Position numbers and translations under genes: made by a program. DNA of 51,345 nucleotides, from NCBI GenBank assembly GCA_051876355.1, contig JBJEHU010000019.1:1-51345 (forward strand), read 5' to 3'. Positions 7,580-16,987 of the stretch are shown here, piece by piece (position 1 is the first letter of the stretch; each line of letters begins with the position of its first letter). The stretch is from Olsenella_L sp051876355 (GTDB lineage Bacteria; Actinomycetota; Coriobacteriia; Coriobacteriales; Atopobiaceae). The notes beneath the pieces were generated by a model that saw only the letters and a program-made list of their open reading frames with translations, did not search any database and was not told the DNA's origin.

Positions 7580-8998
7580 TTGGCCCATAGGAACAGAGGG
7601 CAGCTGGAGCCTACAGCTGGAGCCCTTTCGCGTGACAACGGTCCGAGCCATTACGTGGCGAAAAGGGCCAAGAAGCAGAAGCATTTCATTCTCCGCACAG
7701 TCATCATCTGTGTGGTAGCGGTCGTCGCAGTGGCAGGCATCGCCTTCGCGAAGTACTACAACGATATCAACAGCAAGATCCGCGCGAACATCACGCCGGA
7801 GCTCGAGGCGCAGCTCTCCGACTCCAAGGAAGTCTCGGAGCCGTTCTATATGCTGCTCCTGGGCGTCGACAAGAGCCAGGAGCGAGCCGATGAATGGGGC
7901 GACGATTCGTCGAACTTCCGCTCCGACACGATCATCCTGGCACGCATCGACCCGAAGAACATGAAGATAACGCTCGTCTCCATCGCTCGCGACACGATGG
8001 TCGATATGGGAGACTACGGCGAGCAGAAGATCAATGCCGCCTATGCCCTGGGCGGGCCGAGCTACGCCGTCCAGGTCGTCGAGAAATATGCGGGCGTCGA
8101 TATCTCCCACTACGCAGAAGTTGACTTCGAGGCCCTAACCGCCATTGTCGACGGTATCGGCGGCATCGAAGTCACGGTACCGACCGACGTCGTGGACCCG
8201 CTTGCCAACGCTGATATCAAGGCAGGCACACAGACCCTGAACGGCGACCAGGCGCTGGCGCTCTGCCGCTCGCGGCATGCCTACGACGAGTACGGTGCCG
8301 GCGACTTCTATCGCGCCGCGAACCAGCGTGCTGTCATCACGGCCATCATCAAGAAGGTCCTCTCCTCCGATCCTCTGACCATCGCAAACACGATCTCCAA
8401 CCTCGCCGACGGCGTCACGACCGACTTCGACGTGTCCCAGATCATCTCTCTTGCCCTCCAGATGAAGGACATCGATGTGGACAACAACGTCTACTCCGGC
8501 CTGAATCCGACGGAGAGCAAGATGATCGACGGCATCTCCTATCAGGTCACGCTCGAGCCTGACTGGACCGAGATGATGCAGCGCGTCGATAACGGCGAAT
8601 CCCCCTACGAGAACGCTTCGGACGATCCGACAGCAGGCGTCTCTGCCAGCGCAGGCGACGGCACGACGACCACGACGACGTCGACCGGCTCGGCGATGGA
8701 CGATGTGGATGCCGTCTACAAGGGAGACATCGAGGTCCTCAACGGCTCGGGCGTGAACGGCGCTGCCGCAACAGCCGCGAACCTGCTCGAGAAGGCAGGA
8801 TATACGACAACGACCGGCGTCGCCGACTCCTCGGATTACCAGGAGATCACGATCGTCTACCGCGGCGACAGCAACATGGCAATAGCGAAAGGCGTCGGCG
8901 AGACGCTCTCCTCGCTCGGCACGGTCAACTACGTGAACGACTCCTCGCGCACGTACACCTACAGCTCCGATGTCCTCGTGATCCTCGGCAGCGACTAG
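7580..8998 (+). CDS. LytR-CpsA-Psr (LCP) family cell-wall ligase with LytR C-terminal domain
   Basis: LCP enzymes transfer lipid-linked glycopolymers to peptidoglycan on the outer face of the membrane. 472 residues: short cytoplasmic basic segment (AKRAKKQK), one membrane anchor (about 38-57), LCP domain (about 95-260) with LLLGVD, RSDTIIL and SIARDT motifs whose Asp/Arg residues bind pyrophosphate, a Thr-rich linker (GDGTTTTTTSTGS), then a LytR_C domain with LNGSGVNG. I chose TTG 7580 because AAGGGAG lies 7 bases upstream; GTG 7655 is an alternative without a clear ribosome site. Single-gene unit closed by a strong terminator. Confidence 0.9.
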   Translation: MAHRNRGQLEPTAGALSRDNGPSHYVAKRAKKQKHFILRTVIICVVAVVAVAGIAFAKYYNDINSKIRANITPELEAQLSDSKEVSEPFYMLLLGVDKSQERADEWGDDSSNFRSDTIILARIDPKNMKITLVSIARDTMVDMGDYGEQKINAAYALGGPSYAVQVVEKYAGVDISHYAEVDFEALTAIVDGIGGIEVTVPTDVVDPLANADIKAGTQTLNGDQALALCRSRHAYDEYGAGDFYRAANQRAVITAIIKKVLSSDPLTIANTISNLADGVTTDFDVSQIISLALQMKDIDVDNNVYSGLNPTESKMIDGISYQVTLEPDWTEMMQRVDNGESPYENASDDPTAGVSASAGDGTTTTTTSTGSAMDDVDAVYKGDIEVLNGSGVNGAAATAANLLEKAGYTTTTGVADSSDYQEITIVYRGDSNMAIAKGVGETLSSLGTVNYVNDSSRTYTYSSDVLVILGSD

Positions 8999-9021
8999 CG
9001 CAGAGGCATATGGCTTTGCAC

Positions 9022-9054
9022 AGAGGCTCCGGCATCTCGCCGGGGCCTCTTTTC
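9022..9054 (+). terminator. Rho-independent terminator of the LCP gene
   Basis: A 12-bp stem (9022-9033 with 9039-9050, one G-T pair) with a 5-base loop is followed by TTTTC, 24 bases after the LCP stop. Confidence 0.9.
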
Positions 9055-9110
9055 ATATCCCAGAAGCCTCTCTCGGCCCATGTCAGCCACCAGACACCCC
9101 TATATGAACG

Positions 9111-9138
9111 AAGGGCCGCACCCGAAGATGCGGCCCTT
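9111..9138 (-). terminator. Terminator hairpin of ychF
   Basis: Inverted repeat AAGGGCCGCA / TGCGGCCCTT (9111-9120 with 9129-9138) lies 22 bases beyond the ychF stop on the minus strand. Confidence 0.75.
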
Positions 9139-9159
9139 CAGAAAGTCTCTGAACCGTTT

Positions 9160-10236
<1,077 letters not shown>

Positions 10237-10271
10237 GGTCTATCTTCTCCTTCTTCTGGGATGGCTGTGTG

Positions 10272-11555
10272 CTATTTGGAGCTCTTCTTCGAGGACCCGT
10301 CGTCGAGTGTCTCTCCGAGGGCCTTGAGCGAGCTGTCGATGACCTTCTTGCCCTGCTGCTTGAGCTTCCTCACCTCGGCACGCTCGCGCTCGATCTCCTC
10401 TGCATGGGGATCGGGGACGACGAGCGCAGAGCCGTCCGTGGGATGCATCTCGAGGGCGCCTTCCTTGCAGACCCTCGCGCAGACGCCGCAGCCGACGCAG
10501 TAGGCAGGCTCGATAGCGATCTTGCCGTCACGGTCGAGCTCGATCGCATGCAGGACGCAGGCCTCCGTGCAGTCGCCGCACATCGTGCACTTCGACATGT
10601 CGCAGGACGGCAGCTCGCTCTTCATCTGCTTTGCGGGCTCCGGCCACTTCTGCAGTGCTGCCATGACAAGCTCGCGGCGCTGCGTGAGCATGCGGCGATG
10701 GTGCTGGCTGTTCTGGACGCCGACGGCCTGCTCGAGCTGGCGGGTAAGCTCGTTCACGCGCTTCGTGTGGTTCTGGATCCTCTGCGCGACCGCCTGGGCG
10801 CCGTTGATGGCAGCGTTGTGGCCGGCGACGAGGCTCGTGCCGGTACGGGCCATCTGGCCCAGGAACTGGCTTCTCTTGTAGGCACGGGAGTACTCATGAT
10901 CGAGCGCCTTCTCGTCCACTTCGAGGCCGCAGGCAGCACCCGTGAGCTCCTCGGCGTAGCTGATCGCGTCGGTATAGGCCTCTTCGCCTGTCGTCGTGCG
11001 GCAGCGGTCGCAGACGCCGAGCGGCAGGTACACGGAGATGTTGTCGTACTCCATGAAGAGGGCAAACCACAGCTCCTTCGAGAGCGCGCCGACGCACGGC
11101 AGCACGATCTCGTTCTCCTTGGGCAAGCGTCCCAGAGCGCGCGTGCACGTGATGTAGACGTGGTTGTGCGATGCTGCCTGCTTCGCGATGTTGTTGTAGA
11201 GCGTCTTCGGCATGAGCTTCTGGATCATGAAGGCCTCGGTCGGGCAGACCGCCGCGCAGAGGCCGCACTTCCTGCAGGCCTCGTTCACGGTAAGCGCCGT
11301 ATCCGTGATCTTGATGGCATCGACCGGGCAGACATCCTGGCACTTCGTGCAGGCCTTCGGGTCCTTCGAGGCGACGGAGAGGCAGCGCACGGAGTTCGGG
11401 CGCGGACGCTCCTTGTACTTCGACGGATCCCACTGCGGAGCCGTCTCCGGATCGAACGAAATCCCGTTCATGACGGTCTCGACAGGTTTCGAGACAGCGC
11501 CCCAGTTGTTCGAGATATCGATGATGTCGTCCAGAAGATCGTGCTTCTCTGCCAT
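10272..11555 (-). CDS. Polyferredoxin-like 4Fe-4S protein with a central hydrogenase-delta-like cysteine domain
   Basis: 427 residues with two double-cluster ferredoxin modules at opposite ends. The N-terminal module holds CTKCQDVCP and CRKCGLCAAVCP; the C-terminal one holds CTMCGDCTEAC and CVGCGVCARVC. The centre carries ITCTRAL, VLPCVGALSKE and GVCDRC, a cysteine layout reminiscent of MvhD/FrhD-type iron-sulfur proteins (inference from motif layout only). The tail is charged and Lys-rich (KKSSK). An electron-transfer role in the cytoplasm is likely; partners are not visible nearby. ATG 11555 is chosen for the AGAGGGGGA ribosome binding site; an in-frame codon at 11600 lacks one. Confidence 0.7.
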   Translation of the reverse strand: MAEKHDLLDDIIDISNNWGAVSKPVETVMNGISFDPETAPQWDPSKYKERPRPNSVRCLSVASKDPKACTKCQDVCPVDAIKITDTALTVNEACRKCGLCAAVCPTEAFMIQKLMPKTLYNNIAKQAASHNHVYITCTRALGRLPKENEIVLPCVGALSKELWFALFMEYDNISVYLPLGVCDRCRTTTGEEAYTDAISYAEELTGAACGLEVDEKALDHEYSRAYKRSQFLGQMARTGTSLVAGHNAAINGAQAVAQRIQNHTKRVNELTRQLEQAVGVQNSQHHRRMLTQRRELVMAALQKWPEPAKQMKSELPSCDMSKCTMCGDCTEACVLHAIELDRDGKIAIEPAYCVGCGVCARVCKEGALEMHPTDGSALVVPDPHAEEIERERAEVRKLKQQGKKVIDSSLKALGETLDDGSSKKSSK

Positions 11556-11673
11556 GTATCCCCCTCTACGCATGAACCGGTCTATTGTACCGCGGAGCAC
11601 AGCATTTCTGCCGCCGTATTCCCTCCTACCCCGTCAAAGCCGGGAAAAGAGCAGGACCACGCCCTGGACATGA

Positions 11674-11708
11674 AAAGGCTCCGGACGCCTTGTGGCATCC
11701 GGAGCCTT
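11674..11708 (-). terminator. Rho-independent terminator of groES-groEL
   Basis: Stem of 11 bp (AAGGCTCCGGA with its complement, 11675-11685 and 11698-11708) followed on the minus strand by a T run. It lies 34 bases after the groEL stop. Confidence 0.9.
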
Positions 11709-11741
11709 CCGAGTCAGATAGAGCTGTTCTGGCTGCAGCTA

Positions 11742-13385
11742 TTAGTACATGCCGCCGCCCTGGCCGCCCTGAGCTGCTGCTGCAGAGATGGCCTCTTCGA
11801 TCGTCGTGTCCTTCGGCACATCCGTGACCGTAGCCTCGGTGATGAGGATGAGGGAAGCGACGGATGCTGCGTTCTGCAGCGTGACACGGGTGACCTTGAC
11901 CGGGTCGAGGACGCCCATATCGATCATGTTGCCCCACTCGCCGGTTGCGGAGTTCAGGCCCTCGCCCTCAGGCAGGCCCTTGATCTTCTCGACGACGACA
12001 GAGCCTTCGTAGCCAGCGTTGGATGCGATGGTCTTGACAGGAGCCTCGAGAGCCTTGCGGACGATATCGACACCGATCTTCTCGTCGGCATCAGCGCACT
12101 CCACATCGTCGAGCGCAGAGGCTGCCTCGAGGAATGCGACGCCGCCGCCGGCGACAATGCCCTCCTCGACTGCTGCACGGGTTGCCTGAAGGGCATCCTC
12201 GATGCGGTGCTTGATCTCCTTGAGCTCGACCTCGGTAGCAGCGCCGACCTTGATGACGGCAACGCCGCCAGCGAGCTTCGCCAGACGCTCCTGGAGCTTC
12301 TCCTTGTCGAAGTCAGAGGTCGTGTTCTCGATCTCGTTCTTGATCTGTGCGACACGCTCGTGGATAGCGTCCTTCGAGCCATAGCCGCCGACGATCGTGG
12401 TGTTGTCCTTCGTGATCTTGACGGACTTTGCACGGCCGAGCATCTCAGCAGTGACATCGGTGAGGTTGACGCCGAGCTCCTTCATGGCAACCTGGCCGCC
12501 GGTCACGATTGCGATGTCCTCAAGCATCCTCTTGCGGCGGTCGCCGTAGCCAGGAGCCTTGACAGCAGCGACGTTCAGCGTGCCACGGAGCTTGTTGAGG
12601 ATGAGCGTTGCGAGAGCTTCGCCGTCGACGTCCTCAGCGATGATGAGCAGCGGTGCGCCCTGCTTCGACACAGCCTCGAGAATCGGCAGGATGTCCTGGA
12701 TGTTCGAGATCTTCTGGTCGGTCATGAGGATGTAGGGATCCTTGAGCTCGGCCGTCATGTTCTCGTTGTCCGTTGCGAAGTACGGGGAGATGTAGCCCTT
12801 GTCGAACTGCATGCCCTCGACGGTGTCGATGTCGATGCCGAAGGTCTGGGACTCGTCGACGGTGATGACGCCGTCCTTGCCGACGATCTCCATTGCGTCA
12901 GCGATCTTCTCGCCGATCTGCGGGTCGGCAGCAGAGATCGTGCCGACAGCAGCGATCTGCTTCTTCGTGGAGATGGTGGTTGCGGATGCGACCATCTTCT
13001 TCACGACAGCGTCGACTGCCTTGTCGATGCCGCGGCGCATAGCAATCGGGTTTGCGCCAGCTGCGACGTTGCGGAGGCCCTCATTGACGAGCACCTGGGC
13101 AAGAAGCGTTGCGGTCGTGGTGCCGTCGCCGACGGTGTCATTGGTCTTGGTGGCGACTTCCTTCACGAGCTGGGCGCCCATGTTCTCGACGGGGTCCTTG
13201 AGCTCGATCTCCTTGGCGACGGAGACGCCGTCGTTCGTGATGGTCGGAGCGCCGTAGGAGCGCTGGAGCGCCACATAGCGGCCCTTCGGGCCCATCGTCG
13301 TGGTGACTGCATCGGCCAGGGTGTTGACGCCCTTGGCAAGGCGGGCACGTGCATCAGTGCCGAAATTAATGTCCTTAGCTGCCAT
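11742..13385 (-). CDS. groEL: Chaperonin GroEL (60 kDa)
   Basis: Forms the double-ring ATP-dependent folding chamber with GroES. 547 residues, standard. Seen: N-terminal AAKDINFGTDARARL, ATP-binding GDGTTTATLL, the intermediate and apical domains in normal order, and a Gly-rich C-terminus ending GGQGGGMY, a variant of the usual GGM tail. Second gene after groES with a 60-bp gap and no terminator between, so one operon. Confidence 0.99.
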   Translation of the reverse strand: MAAKDINFGTDARARLAKGVNTLADAVTTTMGPKGRYVALQRSYGAPTITNDGVSVAKEIELKDPVENMGAQLVKEVATKTNDTVGDGTTTATLLAQVLVNEGLRNVAAGANPIAMRRGIDKAVDAVVKKMVASATTISTKKQIAAVGTISAADPQIGEKIADAMEIVGKDGVITVDESQTFGIDIDTVEGMQFDKGYISPYFATDNENMTAELKDPYILMTDQKISNIQDILPILEAVSKQGAPLLIIAEDVDGEALATLILNKLRGTLNVAAVKAPGYGDRRKRMLEDIAIVTGGQVAMKELGVNLTDVTAEMLGRAKSVKITKDNTTIVGGYGSKDAIHERVAQIKNEIENTTSDFDKEKLQERLAKLAGGVAVIKVGAATEVELKEIKHRIEDALQATRAAVEEGIVAGGGVAFLEAASALDDVECADADEKIGVDIVRKALEAPVKTIASNAGYEGSVVVEKIKGLPEGEGLNSATGEWGNMIDMGVLDPVKVTRVTLQNAASVASLILITEATVTDVPKDTTIEEAISAAAAQGGQGGGMY

Positions 13386-13445
13386 TTGTATCTCCTTGAA
13401 ACCGGATAGCGGACGCTATCCCTCATTTCCTGTCAGACCGAAGCC

Positions 13446-13736
13446 TTAGGCCTCGATGATTGCGTAGATGTCCTCAGCACGGAGCAGCAGGTAGTCATCG
13501 CCGTCGAGCTTGACCTCGTTGCCGCCGAACTTGCCGTAGTAGACCTCGTCGCCCGGCTTGACCTCAGGAACGATGCGCTCGCCCTTCATGTCGATCTTGC
13601 CGGAGCCGACTGCGACGACAGTGCCGCGCTGCGGCTTCTCCTGTGCACCGCTGGAGATGTACAGGCCGGAGGCCGTCTTCTCCTCCTTCGGTGCGGGCTT
13701 GACGAGTACACGGTCTCCCAAAGGCTTCAAAGTCAT
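13446..13736 (-). CDS. groES: Co-chaperonin GroES (10 kDa)
   Basis: 96 residues; caps GroEL. Seen: start MTLKPLGDRVLVKP, the mobile-loop region EEKTASGLYI and the C-terminal LLLRAEDIYAII. ATG 13736 is preceded by GAGGAGG at a suitable distance; the open frame continues upstream to 13823 but that part is leader sequence. First gene of groES-groEL. Confidence 0.98.
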   Translation of the reverse strand: MTLKPLGDRVLVKPAPKEEKTASGLYISSGAQEKPQRGTVVAVGSGKIDMKGERIVPEVKPGDEVYYGKFGGNEVKLDGDDYLLLRAEDIYAIIEA

Positions 13737-13927
13737 GATGTTTGAACCTCCTCTATCGACGTCTTCATCAGACGCTGGAGGGTGTTCAGCCCTCCCTTTG
13801 CGAACGTCTAGAATCATACCCACATGCCGGAAGTTATACCTTCAAAGAAGAAAAAATCTTCTATGCGGCGCTTAGATTTTATGCCCCAAAGATACTGACG
13901 CCCCTGCGATTGCGTAGCCAGACATGA
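13737..13927 (-). promoter_or_regulatory. groES leader region with inverted repeat, no CIRCE
   Basis: Upstream of groES lies an inverted repeat GGAGGG/CCCTCC (13777-13782 with 13790-13795). A candidate -10 TATGAT lies near 13813 on the minus strand, without a clear -35. I see neither the CIRCE element (TTAGCACTC-N9-GAGTGCTAA) nor a clean HAIR element, so the heat-shock control of this operon is not evident from known motifs. Confidence 0.4.
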
Positions 13928-13953
13928 AGAAAGGGATCCGAAGGTCCCCTTCT
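13928..13953 (-). terminator. Terminator hairpin of nadE
   Basis: A 9-position stem around a TTCG tetraloop, with one mismatch and one wobble, is followed by TTTCTTC on the minus strand. It lies about 25 bases after the nadE stop. Confidence 0.7.
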
Positions 13954-13976
13954 CCATTCTGCTTATGCATGGTAGG

Positions 13977-15914
13977 CTAGCTTTCCGCCTCTTCGAGCTC
14001 GGATATCTGGCGCTCCCAGAGCGTCCAGACCGCATCTGACGGCATGCGCAGGTCGCCTCGGGGCGATACGGCGACAGTGCCGACCTTTGGGCCGTCCGGA
14101 AGGCAGCTGCGCTTGAACTGCTGCGCGAAGAAGCGGCGGCAGAAGATGCGCAGCCACTTCAAGATCGTCTTCTCGTCGTAGACATCGCCCAGGGCATAGA
14201 CGGCGAGCCGGAACACCTTCTTCGGCGCAAAGCCGCAGCGGAGCATCTGGTACAGGAAGAAGTCGTGGAGCTCATAGGGACCTACGAGGTCTTCCGTCTT
14301 CTGGCTGATCGTGCCATGCGCGGTGGCCGGCAGGAGCTCCGGCGAGACCGGCGTTGCGAGCACGTCGAGGAGCACAGCCGATTCCGTCTCGTTTCCGCAG
14401 GTATCTGCCACGTAATGCACGAGGTGGCGGACAAGCGTCTTCGGGACCGATGCGTTCACGCCGTACATCGACATGTGGTCGCCGTTGTACGTGGCCCAGC
14501 CGAGCGCCAGCTCCGAAAGGTCGCCCGTGCCGATCACGAGGCCACCCTCCTGGTTTGCGATATCCATCAAGATCTGCGTGCGCTCGCGTGCCTGCGAGTT
14601 CTCGTACGTCACGTCCTGGACGCGCTCGTCGTGGCCGATGTCGGCGAAGTGCTGGCGCACGGCCGCATCAATCGAGACTTCCTTCAAGGTGGCGCCCAGA
14701 GACTTCGTGAGCTCCGTCGCGTTGGAATGCGTGCGCTTCGTCGTGCCGAAGCCCGGCATCGTGACCGCGATGATGCCCTTGTGGTCGAGGCCGAGGATAT
14801 CGAAGGCGCGGGCCATGACAAGAAGGGCGAGGGTGGAGTCGAGGCCGCCCGAGACGCCGACGACCGCGCACTTCGAATGCGTATGGAAGAGGCGCTTCGC
14901 GAGTCCCATGCTCTGGATCTGGAAGATGTCCTCGCAGCGCTCTGCACGTGTCGCCTCGTCGTCCGGCACGAACGGATGCGGATCGACCGCACGTGTGAGG
15001 CGCACTTCGGACTTCTCGAGCGAGAAGCGCACCTGCTTGTATCCTGCCAGCGCCGGCACGGTGCAGCCGAAGCTCGACATGCGCTGGCGCTCTTCTGCGA
15101 TGAACTGGCAGTCGACCTCGCTCAGGCAGAAGCCGTCGCCGAACGGCTTTGCCTCGGCCAGGATATGGCCATCCTCGCAGATGAGGTTGTGGGCCGAGAA
15201 TACGAGGTCCTGCGTCGACTCTCCCCAGCCGGCATTCGCATACACGTAGCCGCAGATGAGGCGGGCGCTCTGTCCGGAGACGAGGCTGCGCCGATACGAG
15301 GCCTTGCCGACAATCGCGTTCGAGCAGGAGAGGTTGCAGATGAGGGTGGCGCCTGCCTGGGCATGGGCCACGGAAGGCGGCTCCGGCACCCAGAGGTCCT
15401 CGCAGATCTCTGCAGCGACGACAAGCTCCGGCATGGTCTCGCATGTGAAGAGCTGGCGCGTGCCGAAGGGCACATTCACAAATCCTGCCACATCGACCGG
15501 CGTGACCTCCTCGGGACCCGGCACGAAGTGCCTTCCCTCGTAGAACTCGTTGTACGTCGGAAGGTAGCGCTTCGGGACGATGCCGAGGAGATTGCCTGAG
15601 TTCATGGCGCAGGCACAGTTGTAGAGCTTGCCCGAGATCCTGAGCGGCGCGCCGCAGAAGATGAGGGCATCGAAGTCTGCCGTCTTCTCGACGAGCTCAC
15701 GCAGGCCTTCTTCCGCTCCCTCGAGGAGTGCCTGCTGCAGGAACAGGTCCTCGCAGGTATAGGCCGTAAGGCAGAGCTCGGGCAGGACGATGACCTTGGC
15801 GCCGGCAGAAGCAGCGCGCTCCACCGCCTCGAGGCACGAGCTCACATTGAACGGGACATCCGCCACGCGCACTTCGGGCGTCACGGCAGCTACCGGGACA
15901 AAGCCATCGATCAT
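13977..15914 (-). CDS. nadE: Glutamine-dependent NAD(+) synthetase
   Basis: Makes NAD from deamido-NAD with ATP and glutamine. 645 residues, the two-domain form. The N-terminal nitrilase-like glutaminase (about 1-280) has Glu46 in LPELCLTAY, the Lys in VPKRYLPTYNEFYE and the nucleophilic Cys in AAEICEDLW. The C-terminal synthetase has the PP-loop GVSGGLDST and GTGDLSELALGW. ATG 15914 is preferred over ATG 15920 because the AGAGAGG ribosome site abuts the latter. Monocistronic, with its own terminator; two long palindromes lie 180-250 bp upstream. Confidence 0.97.
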   Translation of the reverse strand: MIDGFVPVAAVTPEVRVADVPFNVSSCLEAVERAASAGAKVIVLPELCLTAYTCEDLFLQQALLEGAEEGLRELVEKTADFDALIFCGAPLRISGKLYNCACAMNSGNLLGIVPKRYLPTYNEFYEGRHFVPGPEEVTPVDVAGFVNVPFGTRQLFTCETMPELVVAAEICEDLWVPEPPSVAHAQAGATLICNLSCSNAIVGKASYRRSLVSGQSARLICGYVYANAGWGESTQDLVFSAHNLICEDGHILAEAKPFGDGFCLSEVDCQFIAEERQRMSSFGCTVPALAGYKQVRFSLEKSEVRLTRAVDPHPFVPDDEATRAERCEDIFQIQSMGLAKRLFHTHSKCAVVGVSGGLDSTLALLVMARAFDILGLDHKGIIAVTMPGFGTTKRTHSNATELTKSLGATLKEVSIDAAVRQHFADIGHDERVQDVTYENSQARERTQILMDIANQEGGLVIGTGDLSELALGWATYNGDHMSMYGVNASVPKTLVRHLVHYVADTCGNETESAVLLDVLATPVSPELLPATAHGTISQKTEDLVGPYELHDFFLYQMLRCGFAPKKVFRLAVYALGDVYDEKTILKWLRIFCRRFFAQQFKRSCLPDGPKVGTVAVSPRGDLRMPSDAVWTLWERQISELEEAES

Positions 15915-16094
15915 GGTCATCCTCTCTCTTGGATGCCTAGCATCCTAGCATGAGAGCGCCTGGCAGGGCGCGGATGCCTGATATCTTCTGCCAGAGGCCT
16001 GCTGCAGCTGCCCGAAAGCAGATGCTGCCCCGCATGGCATGCCTCCTCAGTCCTGCGCGCCACCAGATTTGCTTCCTTCTTCTGCCCTTTTATT

Positions 16095-16116
16095 GAAGTG
16101 AAATGGATTTCACTTC
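16095..16116. repeat. Perfect 22-bp palindrome, operator-like site 1
   Basis: GAAGTGAAAT-GG-ATTTCACTTC is fully symmetric except its two central bases. It sits in a TTATTGAAGTGAAAT context also found at site 2, with centres exactly 40 bp apart. It is a candidate binding site for a dimeric regulator; which gene it controls is not certain. Confidence 0.7.
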
Positions 16117-16127
16117 CGTTATTTCTT

Positions 16128-16163
16128 CCTTATTGAAGTGAAATGCGATTCGCTTCAATAAGG
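16128..16163. repeat. 36-bp near-perfect palindrome, operator-like site 2
   Basis: Outer arms of 11 bp (16128-16138 and 16153-16163) are perfect complements. The interior is symmetric apart from a few positions. It shares the 15-base core TTATTGAAGTGAAAT with site 1. Lacking a U tract and lying beyond the ABC terminator, it is unlikely to be a terminator. Confidence 0.7.
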
Positions 16164-16182
16164 GCGATATCACACAGAAGAA

Positions 16183-16208
16183 AGAAGGCAGCCCGGAGGC
16201 TGCCTTCT
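16183..16208 (-). terminator. Terminator of the amino-acid ABC operon
   Basis: A perfect 10-bp stem (16184-16193 with 16198-16207) with a 4-base loop, 24 bases after the ATPase stop, followed on the minus strand by TTCTTTC. Confidence 0.85.
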
Positions 16209-16231
16209 CGTTGCTGCGATGCTTTGTGCCG

Positions 16232-16987
16232 TTACTCGGAGAGATAGCGTGCGAGGAACTCCCTCGTGCGCGGCATCTTCGGGTGCGTGAACATGTCCTC
16301 AGGCTTGCCCTGCTCGGCGATGACGCCCTGGTCCATGAAGACGACCTTGTCGGAGACGTTGCGCGCGAAGTCCATCTCGTGCGTCACGACGACCATCGTC
16401 ATTCCTCCCTTGGCCAGGTCGCGCATGACGTTCAGGACCTCGCCGACGATCTCGGGGTCGAGGGCGCTTGTCGGCTCGTCGAAGAGCATGAGGTCCGGCT
16501 TCATGCAGAGGGCGCGGGCAATGGCGACACGCTGCTTCTGGCCGCCGGAAAGCGAGACCACCGGCGCCTTCGCGAAGTCTGCAAGGCCGACGGCCTCGAG
16601 GTTCTTCATGGCTTCCTTCTCGGCGTCTGCCTTCGAGGCCTTCTTGAGCGTCACGGGCGCAAGCGTGCAGTTGTCGAGCACATTCAGGTTCGCGAACAGG
16701 TTGAAGCCCTGGAACACCATGCCGATCTTCTCGCGCAGGCGGTTCACGTTCACATGCTCTGCCGTCAGGTCCTCGCCGCGGAACCACACATGGCCCTCAT
16801 CCGGCGTCTCGAGGAGATTGATGCAGCGCAGGAGCGTCGACTTGCCGGAGCCCGAAGCGCCGATGATCGTGACGACCTCGCCGGGCATGACATCGAAGTC
16901 GATGCCCTTGAGCACCTCATGCTCGCCGAAGCTCTTCCTGAGCCCCTCGACGCGAACGACGGGCTCCATCCCTTCCTGCTTGCTCAC
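16232..16987 (-). CDS. Polar amino-acid ABC transporter, ATP-binding protein
   Basis: GlnQ/HisP-type ATPase that powers uptake by the permease encoded just upstream. 251 residues. Seen: Walker A IGASGSGKST, Q-loop MVFQGFNLF, signature LSGGQKQR, Walker B LMLFDEPTSALDPE and switch His in VVTHEM. Starts inside the permease stop (4-bp overlap, ATGA), so translation is coupled. Amino-acid specificity (glutamine, arginine, cystine and so on) cannot be set from the ATPase. Confidence 0.95.
   Translation of the reverse strand: MSKQEGMEPVVRVEGLRKSFGEHEVLKGIDFDVMPGEVVTIIGASGSGKSTLLRCINLLETPDEGHVWFRGEDLTAEHVNVNRLREKIGMVFQGFNLFANLNVLDNCTLAPVTLKKASKADAEKEAMKNLEAVGLADFAKAPVVSLSGGQKQRVAIARALCMKPDLMLFDEPTSALDPEIVGEVLNVMRDLAKGGMTMVVVTHEMDFARNVSDKVVFMDQGVIAEQGKPEDMFTHPKMPRTREFLARYLSE

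Larger units (their letters stand above)
15915..16231. other. Intergenic region upstream of nadE
   Basis: 317 bases with no supported gene. It contains the two palindromes described separately, the ABC-operon terminator, and near the nadE start the CTAGGATGCTAGG repeat, whose TAGGAT could be a -10 box. Confidence 0.5.

Noticed and set aside
10269..13409. 1046-codon plus-strand frame opposite the polyferredoxin gene and groEL
   Set aside because: Exact antisense of groEL and a neighbour across an intergenic region; composition is the mirror of their codons.
16128..16163. Palindrome as a terminator of the ABC operon
   Set aside because: A separate strong terminator at 16183-16208 lies nearer the operon end, and no U tract follows the palindrome.
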